64,000 bases of DNA from Multifurca ochricompacta (Eukaryota > Basidiomycota > Agaricomycetes > Russulales > Russulaceae). Of the stretch, positions 10,888 through 21,798 are shown one piece after another. A program made the translations under genes and the position numbers. The number at the start of each line of letters is the position of its first letter. The first letter of the stretch is position 1. Location of the stretch: contig WTXG01000016.1 in assembly GCA_022496185.1 (NCBI GenBank), positions 186,001 to 250,000 on the forward strand. Reading direction: 5' to 3'. The notes under the pieces were generated by a model, which worked only from the letters and a program-made list of their open reading frames with translations, made no database searches and was not told the origin of the DNA.

Positions 10888-13480
10888 ATGGAAACCTATA
10901 TTACTCCTGGAGAGCTCTCCTCGTTGAACGAGCCAGATCTACACACTGTCTTATCAAATGCGCGGACCGCTGACCCAGAGAACGCCAATGGTGAGTGCCA
11001 ACCCCAACTACGCCTGCCGGCCGTGACATCATGTCGACGACCCGCAAGGAAAATGGTGCTTCTTACGAGATTCCTCTAGTCTTCCTAATATCATCTTCAC
11101 TTCAGCGCCCGGTCAAGCGAACCAGGACCACACCGACTAAGAACAGGAACCGTGTAAGGAGCGGGCTTTCTAGAAGGGTCCTTGGACGCTTGAGCGAACT
11201 TCCGGCGATGTCGTTGGATATTCTGTATGAGGTGCGCAATCGATTTTTGGCCGCGAAATTAACGGGGCCTGAGTCCTGTCTATTAAGATTTTTGGACATC
11301 TCCCTCCTTCAGACTTGCTCTCGCTTAGTCGCGTGAACAAAGCATTTCGTCATGTCCTCATGTCTCGCCGCTCCTTATTTTTATGGAAGGCGTCTTTTGC
11401 CCTCATCCCCGACGTTCCAGGGTGCCCAGAAGACATGTCAGAGCCAGCATGGGCTCATCTGCTCTTTGGGGGTGCTTATTGCTACGTGCGCTATTCATAC
11501 CTATGTCGAACTACTTGGCAATGATTGACACCATGCGATCCAGAGTTGCGGTGCAAAGCCCGTCACAAAGATCTTGTTTTCTTTGCGCCGTCGTGCGTGC
11601 AAGTCCTGCATGAGAACCCAGTAAGTCCACGAACAACTTTCCGCCTCGCAACATGCCCACGGATTCTCTCCAGTCTTTTGTGTGCCAGTTTCCTGCCAAA
11701 GGATTTCAGAGAAATGTTTTCCTCCATCATTGGTAAGTAATAAAAAAAAGCATAGTAAAACCCTGATTGGTTGCATTGGTTGATGTGATGCTTTCCAGTG
11801 AATTCCGGAAGTAACTTTCATCAGTTAAGACCCTGGTGTACCGAACATTTGTGGGATGAAGATGTCAAGGCGTTTCATTCCGAAATATGTGCCATCGAGC
11901 CCCGGGTCCTTGGAACAGGTTCCATTTCTGACACGGAGGCAATTCTCAACGAGTTCTTAGAGAGAAGGAAAAAGTCTGCCGCGTACATCAAAGAGGTGAG
12001 TCCATTATTCTCTGGTGAGGTCACAGGACCTTTTTTTGAGCCATTGCCTACTCCAGCACACCCTGATTTGCGTGGCATGGGAAAAGGGCCGCAATGCGGA
12101 CCGCAGCGCTGTGTTATCTGACGTCAAGGCGAAACGCTTCGAAGAGTAGGTCTATGTTTTGAGGTGTGCCTGTTGCCTGAAAGGGTATCTTATGCGGGAT
12201 CCTGGCAGGATCAAGAAGCGATTTATCAAGCTTGGATACATAGAGGATGACGTGAATCGCATACGCTGGCATCGAGAAGTGAGTACGAGCAAGCCCATGT
12301 CTGATCGAGGTGAGCCTGACAGTGTCCCCGAGTTGTCTCATCTAACCTGTGCGGAGCTAGTGTGGCAACGTATCGAACCGCTTCTCATTCCCGAGATAAA
12401 CAAGTCTAGAGATCTGCGCTTGCGATCTACTGGGGAACGATATACGAGGCGCAGGGAATTCGTTGCCAGTCAATTTGCGAACGTTGTGAAGACACTCTCG
12501 CCACTCCTCTTGGGTCTATCTCCTACATTTATGGAGTTCCTGTGCGCGAGTCGGACTCTAGCAAACGCTGTGGCACTCGATAGCGACCCTGACAATTCAG
12601 CACTTGGCGAGCAAACCCGCGAGGCGATAAGCAAACTCGCACAGGAGCTGGAGACACGGAGGCAAGAACGCACAGATCTTCTAAGGTCTCTTCTTCCCAA
12701 AGACATTGTCTCTAAATATGCTACGGATGACGAGGCTCTTTCCCTTGCGACATCAGTGTATGAATGCCTCTCTTGTCATCAAATACTCTCTGGGCTTCAT
12801 ATGCTCGCGCATCGTTGCTACGGCCCACAGAAATCTCGAGGTCAAAGTCCACAGTTCAGTGAAAAGGGAAGGGAGACGGTTGTGGCGCTTCTCAGCCTGA
12901 TTGGACTTGGAAGAGAGACGACTGCGCTGGAATTGGATAGAAGGAGCGACAAATTTGTATGTATGTGGTGCCCATTGACATCCTACCTTGGGGATGAAAC
13001 ATTCTCGCAAAGACGCCCCGTGCGAGACTGGCGCTCCTGCGTAAGTCTGATTCTACTTCTTATGACTTTTACGTCGTTGTGTTAAGGCTTTGGGTACTAT
13101 AGGTTATTCATGCGCTTGCTAAGGAGCACGAAGACAAGGACACAAGCGCGAGTATACCCAGGTGGATCGTGGTCGGAGAAACGGAGACTGCAGGATTGCA
13201 TTGGGATGGGGATGCCATTTTTGGAGCTTATAGCTGCATGCACTGTCCGCCGCGTCTCGAGAGACGCTATGGCTATATTGAATGGAGAGGGCTGGAGGCA
13301 GTCAAGGAGCACACCAGGGTAGAGTAAGTTCACTTCGATAACAACTCGTTGAGGTTATGTGACGACTCCATGAATAGGCATAATAAGGGTGAGCCATCAG
13401 AAGGGGACGATTTTTTCTTCGATTACGGGTCGAGGCGATCTGGCCTGACATCGATGCTAGAAATGCCCGCCTCCCAATGA
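10888..13480 (+). CDS. F-box protein, copy B
   Basis: Paralogue of the gene at 5553-8118 with the same exon layout. Exon 1 is again 103 nt (10888-10990) and ends in phase 1; exon 2 starts at 11080 (VFLISSSLQRPVKRTR against VPTISSPPLEERPIKRSR in copy A). F-box: GRLSELPAMSLDILYE, an intron, then IFGHLPPSDLLSLSRVNKAF. Downstream: RHVLMSRRSLFLWKAS, CPEDMSEPAWAHLLFGGAYC, a long exon from about 12200 to 13039 (SPTFMEFLCASRTL..., VYECLSCHQILSGLHMLAH, FVCMWC). The final exons carry CMHC...VKEHTRVEHNKG, a C-x2-C...H-x4-H motif, with the stop at 13478-13480. F-box proteins recruit substrates to Skp1-Cul1 ligases; the target is unknown. All joints are in frame, so the copy looks functional. Confidence 0.82.
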
Positions 13481-13630
13481 CTTCGAACAAGTTCAAGTTA
13501 ATGGGATTGGATTGAAGGGCAGACGGACTTGGAAGGACTTGGAATTATAACTACTACTACTAGTACGATAGATTGCCGCCTAAGGCTTTGACCACATACC
13601 ATCATCATCACCCATCACTTGTAAGGTTAC

Positions 13631-14509
13631 ATGTCGAACAATGCGACTGTTATCCTCTTCTCTACACTGACCCCTACACGAGGCTTCCATACTACATCGA
13701 CTACTTGTCTAGCTCTAGGTGGTGAACGACCACATTCTTGCACGCTCCACCTCTATTTCACTCTTCCTGCCCAAGTATTCGCAGACCCGTATGAACTGGA
13801 ACATAGTCGCGCATTATACACGTTCGAGCGCTTGGTGGGGGTAATCTTGAGGCCCCTGCATTTACATCTGGTGCTGGTGGGCCATGGGGGCTGTTGCTCG
13901 ATGTGAGAATTCCGGAAGACGGTCAGGATGAGAAGAAGCAGGACGACGATGGGATTCTCAGCGTCCGGGTGCCATTTCACGCCAGATATGGTGTTCCAAA
14001 AACAGAGGGTGAACTAATAAATGAAGTCGTACTGCCACCACCTGAAGCGTTCTGGGCGTGCGCGAAAGATCCAGCGAGCAGCGGTGGCAGTGAAGGTGAA
14101 GGTATGCTTCTCAATTAATATTTTGTCCTTTTCCATGCCTTTTATCTCTCCAGCCGCGCGTTTCTCATCCAATCCACTAAATGTAATAACTGACACCCGT
14201 TATGTGTATGTGCGTACTACAGTTGAACAAATCCCTGATACGTTGCACAAAGTTGTCGAACTCACACCCGCACTCAACGAGAAGAGATCGACACTTATTT
14301 TAATTTCACATGTGGAGCCGTTGAAGGCGCAGAAGCTCCATGTACCTGTAGGTGACGCGAGAGACGTCGCGCTGGTGGAGAATAGTACGATGGTGGTCAT
14401 ATTACTGGCATTTCTGTATCTTCTACGCGCGATATTACGGGGATCCCAGCGAGTGGATGATACGATATCGAGTCGAATTAGTATTAGTACGGAAAAGAAG
14501 GACAGTTGA
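13631..14509 (+). CDS. PBN1: PBN1/PIG-X, GPI mannosyltransferase I stabilising subunit (apparent frame break)
   Basis: PIG-X/Pbn1 is an ER membrane protein that stabilises PIG-M/Gpi14, which adds the first mannose to GPI anchors. Family features seen: a luminal domain with LYFTLPAQVFADPYELEH, then NLEAPAF, LLLDVRIPEDG, VPFHARYGVPKTEG and VLPPPEAFWACAKD. After an intron (donor near 14101, acceptor near 14153) follow LHVPVGDARDV and a C-terminal membrane helix (MVVILLAFLYLLRAIL), with the stop at 14507-14509. The DPYEL part and the NLEAP part are in different frames. The change falls at a run of five G near 13837-13843, and no credible intron bridges it: an in-frame acceptor would require removing the conserved DPYEL block. 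Either the gene is damaged or the run length is wrong in the assembly. Confidence 0.78.
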
Positions 14510-14672
14510 GTTATTAGATGGTCTAGATTCCCCCCACAAGTCCGAGTCCCGTCCCGTGCTGTACCTGGAATCATGGTACCTGGTATCCCTTCCCACCTTT
14601 GCTTTGCTGCTTTAACCATACCCACCACACCCACACCCACGCCCAATTCCACTAGCCTAGTAAGGGCGACAA

Positions 14673-17600
14673 ATGCCTTCATCATTACCTCGTCCGTTGC
14701 TGGAGAGAACCCAATCATCATCCTCCGCTGTCCCATCTACAGCAACCGAGGTGCCATCAGGCCCTCTGAGCGGTCCGTCAAACACGACTTGGCGTCGCCA
14801 GCGTCTATTGCACATCGGCTCCGTTCAGACTTTTTCTCCCGAGCCAGAACCCCAGGGTCCAGGCGAGGAGACACCAATAGTTCATCGTCGTCCTCCTATT
14901 CAGAAAGCTCATTCTTCATATGGCACCTTGCCCCACTTCAGCTCAACCAAGCCTAGCTTTAGAAGGCGTCATGGTCTGCCAGAACTTCCCACCCTTCGTC
15001 TCGCAGGTCGCGCGCCTTCTCTTCCGAGTTCACCCACCCAAAGATTCGAAACCATTGATAGAATTTCCATCTTTCGCACCCAGCGCCCAATATCGGCGTA
15101 TGACGCACCCCTTTCCGCCTTGGTCGACAAACCTGGAGAACCGGACATAGATGCAGAAGGTGTCGTCAGGGCGAACGGCATTCGCGTCTGGTATTCGTCC
15201 TTTTCTTCCATTGATTGGCTACATGACGCCATCAAAGACTCGATGCGCATGTATCGTCTCCGGCGTCACAAGTCTGTCCGTGGTCGTATGCGCGACGTGT
15301 CAGATCGCTCGATGGGCTGGATCATCGTCACGATTGTCGGATTCCTCACCGCGCTCGCCGCCTTTCTGATTGTGCGGAGCGAGCAGTGGTTATTCGACAT
15401 CAAGTATGGATATTGTACAACGAGTTGGTGGAGAGCCCGCAGGTTCTGTTGTCCGGTCATATCAGAGGAACGAACGTTTGCTCTCGGTGCGTCAAGCGAG
15501 ACCTGTCGCGCCTGGGTCTCTTGGGGTGAGGCTCTTACGGAGAGCGGAGCGACTCAATTATCCCGCACGGTAGTTGGGCGTACCATATACGCCTTATCTG
15601 CCGTACGTCTCTACCCTACTTTCCTTCTTGTCCAGCGGTTCATCAATTCGCGCAGCTGCTTCTCGCCCTGGTCTCTTCCACCCTCACACTATATCTTACC
15701 GCGTCCACGTCCTTCGTCACGCGAAAAGATTCCGGAGTGCTCTCCCCCGACTTTGCCACACCCACCGGGGACGGCAAGACCTCTGCGCTACCATCGGACC
15801 ACCCTGTCAAACGCAAAGTTCTGTACTACGCCGCCGGTAGCGGTATACCAGAAATAAAGACCATCCTTTCCGGTGAGTAAATAATATCAACCGATCAAAG
15901 GCTAATCTTGATGGTTTCTCTTTTATAGGTTTTGTCATTCATGGTTACCTCGGAGGTCGCACACTGTTTACCAAAGCTGTCGGGTTGGCTTTGTCTGTCG
16001 CCTCGGGTCTCTCACTAGGAAAAGAAGGCCCCTTTGTGCATATAGCAAGCTGTATCGGGAACATTGTCAGTCGGTACTTTTCCAAGTATGAAAATAACGA
16101 AGGTGGGCTCTCAGCTCCTCTACTTCCTTGGTCCCCTTGACAACAATCCCAGGCAAACGGCGCGAAATACTCAGCGCTGCAAGTGCAGCGGGTGTCGCAG
16201 TGGCGTTCGGAGCGCCCATCGGTGGTGTTTTGTTCAGCTTGGAAGAAGTCTCTTATTTCTTCCCTCCAAAGGTAAGCAATCACATGCCTGAAAAACGTCT
16301 ACCCTGAAACGGTGATGCCTCAGGTCATGTGGCGAAGGTATCTCGCTTAGGCGCAACTTGTATACATTGTCACTCTGACCCAACATGTCAGCTTCTTCTG
16401 CGCGATGATAGCTGCTGTGACGTTGCGGTTCCTCGATCCATTCGGAACAGGAAAGCTTGTCCTTTTTCAGGTGACATACGACAAAGTTGGTAACGGCTAT
16501 CGTTCTGTTATGGTGCCAGTCTGATATGAGTTATGAACAGGACTGGCATGCTTATGAACTGGTCCCTTTTCTACTTCTGGGTGTTTTCGGCGGGGTATAC
16601 GGCGCATTCTTCTCAAAGCTGAACTATCGATGGAGTCGCGATGTGCGTAACAAGACGTGGCTCAAGGATCATCCTATCGCAGAAGTGCTTCTGGTGAGCT
16701 GAGCTTTGCACATACAGAATAGACTCAGAACCGATCAATTGCGTCTCCAGATCACGTTGATTACAACAATCCTGAGCTTTGTGAACGGCTACACGCTCAT
16801 GGGTGGGACCGAACTCGTCTACAACCTTTTCGCCATGTGTCTCCCGGGCTCACCTAATACTCACGCTGGTCTCTGCGTGCTTGACCCCGGCAAGCAAACA
16901 TTCCCAGTTATGCGCATGATCGCAGTTGCACTCCTCGTAAAGGCTGCCCTTACCGTCGTGACTTTTGGCATCAAACTTCCTGCCGGTATTTTCATTCCAA
17001 CGCTTGGTGTTGGTGCATGTGCCGGCCGCATCGTGGGACTGACGGTGCAGTACGCTCAGTGGCGTTGGCCTGCTGCACCTGTGTTCGCTTCTTGCAAGGG
17101 TGATTCACCATGCGTAATCCCAGGATTGTATGGTATGGTCGGTGCAGCAGCTGCACTGTCCGGAGTCACGCGGACTACGATTTCATTGGCAGTGATCATG
17201 TTCGAGTTGACGGATACCCTCACATACGTAGTGCCCGTAATGCTTGCCGTCCTTGTCGCCAAGACCATCGCAGACGCTCTTGAACCTAAGGGAATTTACG
17301 AACTTGTCATCGAGTACGCCACACCTAATTGTTCTGCCATATCTCTTCTGTACTTATGAATATTTTAGGCTTGCCCAGCTCCCGTACCTGAACGCAAAGC
17401 AGAAATATATCTGGGGTGGCCTCACCGTCAGCGATGCTGTGCGCTCAAGTCACACCCTCTCCATCCCACAGAGACCTGATTGATCTATCGTATTTGCAGA
17501 TGGATCGTGATGTAGATGTCATCCACATAGAACGATCGAATACGGTTTGCACCCTACGTGACCAACTCGCCAGATTAGTTGCGGCTGGCTATGCAGATAC

Positions 17601-18174
17601 TGGATTCCCTATACTGAAAGGGGAGAATGGCAGCTCGCGGATGGTCGGTTTTATCGGCGGCAGCGAGCTCGAACACGCACTCAGTACGCCAGCCCCCTTT
17701 CACCTGCCTAACTGTCTGCGTAATCTGACACGGACCCTTGTAGGTATCATAGCGGAGGATGCGGACCATCCTGTGTCATTCCACCCGAGTGGTCGGCAAT
17801 TCAGATCCCTTTCATCTTCATCTATTTCGTCTCTTCTGGATCATGCCGAGGACCCATTCGACTTGAGCGTGTACATGGATAAGGTGCGTTTTCTTTCGAC
17901 GGTGTCTTCGGGGAGGTTTATTCATTACGGTCACGTTAGGCTCCGCTGGCTATCAATATCAACTCCCCATTGGAACTTGTACAACAGTTTTTCGTCAAAC
18001 TTGGTGCACGATATGTTGTCGTGACCGATCCGGACGGTTACTGTGCGTTAATTTTATTTCGCGTCGCGTCAACGGATTGTAGTAGGTCTTACCGGATAAA
18101 TCACAGATGAAGGCGTCATTGACAAAAATGGCTGGCTTGCGTTCCTCGGGGAGCTGGAGACGAAGGCTGCTTGA
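14673..18174 (+). CDS. CLC-family voltage-gated chloride channel/antiporter
   Basis: Chloride channel or Cl-/H+ exchanger of the fungal Gef1-like group, expected in Golgi/vacuolar or plasma membrane. Exon 1 (14673-15602) encodes a Ser/Pro-rich cytosolic head, then [18 protein letters not shown] and the first helix ([20 protein letters not shown]). Selectivity-filter motifs: [18 protein letters not shown], carrying the gating glutamate; [13 protein letters not shown]; and [15 protein letters not shown]. Two C-terminal CBS domains follow: VSDA...[11 protein letters not shown]...[19 protein letters not shown], and [24 protein letters not shown]...[15 protein letters not shown]. The stop is at 18172-18174. 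There are many short introns, for example 15603-15655. The start ATG is the first in the long exon-1 frame and lies only about 165 bp after the PBN1 stop. All key residues appear present. Confidence 0.93.
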
Positions 18175-18480
18175 TGCCTGCCTGAGCCTCTCAATTTCAC
18201 TCCATACAGTCCTTCCAAAAGACTACCTTTTTTTTTCTTTCATTCTCTTTGCAATGCTCAAACATCACCTCACCGGATTACCTTTTTATTTTCTGATCTT
18301 TACCCCATCTCCAATATCCTTGTTCTGTAGTATCTGCTTTTTGTGCGGTAATCTATCCACAACACTGTTGAAAAAAAAAAGATAAAGTCCAGGTCCGACC
18401 TTCTATACCAGCATTTTATTTCAGCAGGGTAGACATTGGAGCCATAATGGCCATGATTTAAGTATGCCCGGCCCTTATAA

Positions 18481-18504
18481 CGGTCACGGTCACGGTCACG
18501 GTCA
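18481..18504. repeat. (CGGTCA)4 hexamer repeat
   Basis: Four perfect copies in the gap between the CLC gene and the first ABC transporter gene. No other signal is recognised in 18175-18822, which includes a polypyrimidine-rich 3' flank of the CLC gene. Confidence 0.9.
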
Positions 18505-18822
18505 CTCAACGTGATTTGATCACAGCCACAGGTTGACAGCTAGACGAGTCATTTTTGATTTTACGCAATTGCACTTGCACTTTTGATGACTCGACCCGTG
18601 CGCTAAGCCTACTGGCAGTTTTAATACGAGAGTACTAGAGGCTGTGGTGCCTCGTGCCATGTAGGGGTGTATTTGGGTTCAACGAACTGGAGTGCTTTCA
18701 GGCCGGAAGTATAAAACCTAGGACAGACAAATGAGTTTGGGCTTACCTGTCCCCCTCGTTGCCCTACTGCCTCGTCGCCCTCGTCGTCTCTTTTCGCCTC
18801 TTTTTCTCCCAAAGCTTGAAGC

Positions 18823-21545
18823 ATGGTAAAGGACTCATCGAAAGCTCGCGATCGGTGCGAGAATGATGGCGCATTTGACCCGCACAATGGAAAGATCATC
18901 GAACATCGCAAGCTGGGAGTGTGGGACCTCTACGTCGAACGCGATCGGATGTTGTCGTATTTCCCTACCTCGTGGAAATTAGAGGAGTATGCTGGCATTT
19001 GGAACGATGTTCCTTATCTTTGGAGGACTATATATGATATGGGCACCGTGGCCTGGCCGATGCTATTGCTCTTCCTTGCGGTTGCTTTCGCACGTTCCTT
19101 GGTTCCAGCCTTAAATTTATGGTGCGCGTGACCCTTCGATGATGACACACTCTTCACAGCTAGCTATATAGGTTCTCGGGGCAGCTCCTTGTCATTGTCA
19201 GTATTGTCTACACACGATTCCCGCCAAAGAGAGCTGAACATTATTATTATTATCATTATTATTTTTCCTTTTTTTAAAAAAAAATCATTTCATTTCAAAT
19301 AGGTCCAAAATGCTGTTGATAAACGTGCCCTAGACGCTCACTCTCTTTTTCAAATAGCTGGCGGGCGCGTGCTCTGTGCAGCAGCTGAACATATACTTAA
19401 CCATGCTTCCAATAAGATGTCCACTGCCCTCGACGGGCGATCCAGGCAGTTTTACTCGACGCACATTTTCCACGCCATGGCTCGCCTTGACGTTCCTACC
19501 TTGGATGATCCCAACGTGGCTGGACAGATTAATGCCTTAACTCCGCGTCCTCCCCATACCCCCGCATGGGGGGCGATCGTGACCTTGGTGGATACAGGGT
19601 CTGCCTTCCTCATGATGTTTTCGCAGACCGCTGTCCTGCTTGGCGTTTTGCGGGATCAAAAAGACGGGCTGTTACTCACGTTTCTGTCTTTGGCTGGCGA
19701 TGCGCTATCCTTAGTCGACTTCTCGAGTATGCTCGAATTGGATGGGGGTAGGAGAGAAACCCCTCATCCCCGGTAGCCCCTTGCTGAGCCGTGTTTTCAG
19801 CTTGGGCCGCTACCTCGCGTAACGAAGATTTCGTGAGAATGGCCGGGCTGAAGCGCCTAGTCAAAGATCCCAAACATCGCAAGGAATTTGTCGCTGGCGG
19901 CCTTACCGAATACCTTACTGCAGGCGCGCGCTGAGTATTCTCAAATGGCGAGGGGGCCCGGCTAACATCCTTTGCAGAATATCGCGGCTTAGCTGACCGT
20001 CTGGGAAGCCACGCGAATGACTTCTGGTCGACGTACATGGACGCTTATAGTGACCGCAACTTCCAGCCTGTCCGCCTCTTAAAGCTTCCTCTAGGGGAAC
20101 TTCCACAGGTGCGTCCACAGGATCGTTTTGCTTGTGTATTCTGCTCTTAGATCGCTCTAGATCGTATTTACCCTACGAGCCGTCCAGCAACCGTCGTCGA
20201 TACCGGTTTCACTCACCTCCCTCCACCTAGTACAGGGTGCATCTAACACATTCATGATGCACTTCAGAGTCCTATTACAGGAAACAGGGACTTTTTCCAA
20301 GAAGCTTTCGACATTGCGGAAACTTTACGAATCTGGGAACATCCCGAACAAAGTCGTAGACGGAACTACTCCCTTCCCAGAGAATAACCAGTCAATACGC
20401 GACGGAATATCGCTAGAATTTAGGTATTTCGTCTGTTGTCGACGCGCCCTCCGATTCTAACTTCGATATCCATAGAAAGTCTCGTTCCGCTATCCCGGAA
20501 GTGAGAGTTATGCTCTGCGTGATGTTTCTTTCGCGGTTAAGCCCGGCCAACTCTGCGTATGTGGACGTGTGCGAGAACGTTCGAGGGCACGAAATCTCAC
20601 TCACCTCTATTGCAGGTTATCATCGGTACGAACGGATCCGGGAAAAGCACGATTCTCAAGCTTGTGGCCCGTATATATGACCCGACGGAGGGGACCATCC
20701 TTATTGGCGGATATGATATCAAAACGATGCGACTCGCAGATCTTCGACGCGCAATGGCGATCCTGTTCCAGGATTATACCCACTTTCCCCTTACAGTAAG
20801 TTCATGCTCCTACACATCGCGCTTAACCTCTCTGAAACGAACATTGTAGATTAGAGAGAATATCGCCCTTGGCGATCCTGCCCATGCGCATGACGATGCC
20901 GCAATTGAGCAGGCGGCGCGTCTAGGCGGCGCCTCCGAGCTCATCTCACGTCTTCCAGATGGCTTTGACACTTACCTTGAACGTCCCGTTCCTGATATCT
21001 ACTCGGGACTACCGGAAGGGACGACAACTGTGTTCGGGCGGAAAATTGAAAAAGGGCAATTGCGTAATTTCATGAATACTCCGACTGACCACGGGCTAAG
21101 CGGTGGACAAATGCAAAGGCTCGCGGTGGCGAGAACGTTCATGCGTTCTTTATCGGCAGAGAAAGAGGTTGGATTGTTATTATTTGATGAGCCCAGTGCA
21201 TCGCTAGACCCTAACGCTGAACAAGGTACGATGTGTTTTCTATTTTTTTGTTCATGATTAGGGTTCTGAAAGTGCTACCTTTTAGATCTCTTCTCACGAC
21301 TTCGAGAACTACGAGGCAACAAGACGATGATATTCTCATCGCACCGATTTGGAAACCTAACAAGACACGCTGATCTTATTTTGTGTGTTCCACCCTGGTC
21401 ATTTGTGTCGACTCGACTGACAGTCAGTATCAGATACATGGACGACGCGACAATCATTGAGACAGGCACACATGTAGAGTTATTAAAGCGCGAAGGTTCA
21501 GACTATGCACGTTTGTGGCATGTGCAAGCTCAAGCGTTTTTATGA
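18823..21545 (+). CDS. ABC half-transporter, tandem copy A
   Basis: MsbA/HlyB-like half-transporter with one membrane domain and one ATPase domain. It starts MVKDSSKARDRC at 18823, followed by LGVWDLYVERD and helices such as WPMLLLFLAVAFA and a block near 19590-19700 (FSQTAVLLGVLRDQKDG). ATPase motifs: Walker A GTNGSGKST (about 20625), Q-loop [12 protein letters not shown], signature [13 protein letters not shown], Walker [13 protein letters not shown] and H-loop FSSHRFG; the stop is at 21543-21545. Several introns are short. The joint after LTEYLT (about 19919) has no GT donor (GCAGGC there) and I could not splice it in frame to the next block (EYRGLADRLG). The copy at 21799-24494 has GTAGGC at this point. 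Substrate unknown. All ATPase catalytic motifs are present. Confidence 0.82.
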
Positions 21546-21798
21546 ATGCACTCAAGTCACAATGTACTCTTGGCATAGATACGATACAACCGACTTGTTA
21601 CTTCTTATTCCTAGGCACTGTTGGCATTTCCAAGACACTGTTAGCCGTTGGCCCAACCCGTTTGTCGGCCCGGCCCGGCCCATAGCCCACACGTCCTTGT
21701 CGTGTTAAGGCGCGTAGTAACGTATTGTAGCAAAATGACGGCAATTTTACTTTACTTTTACTTCTTAACACCTATCTTCTTCTCTATCATCTTCAAAA

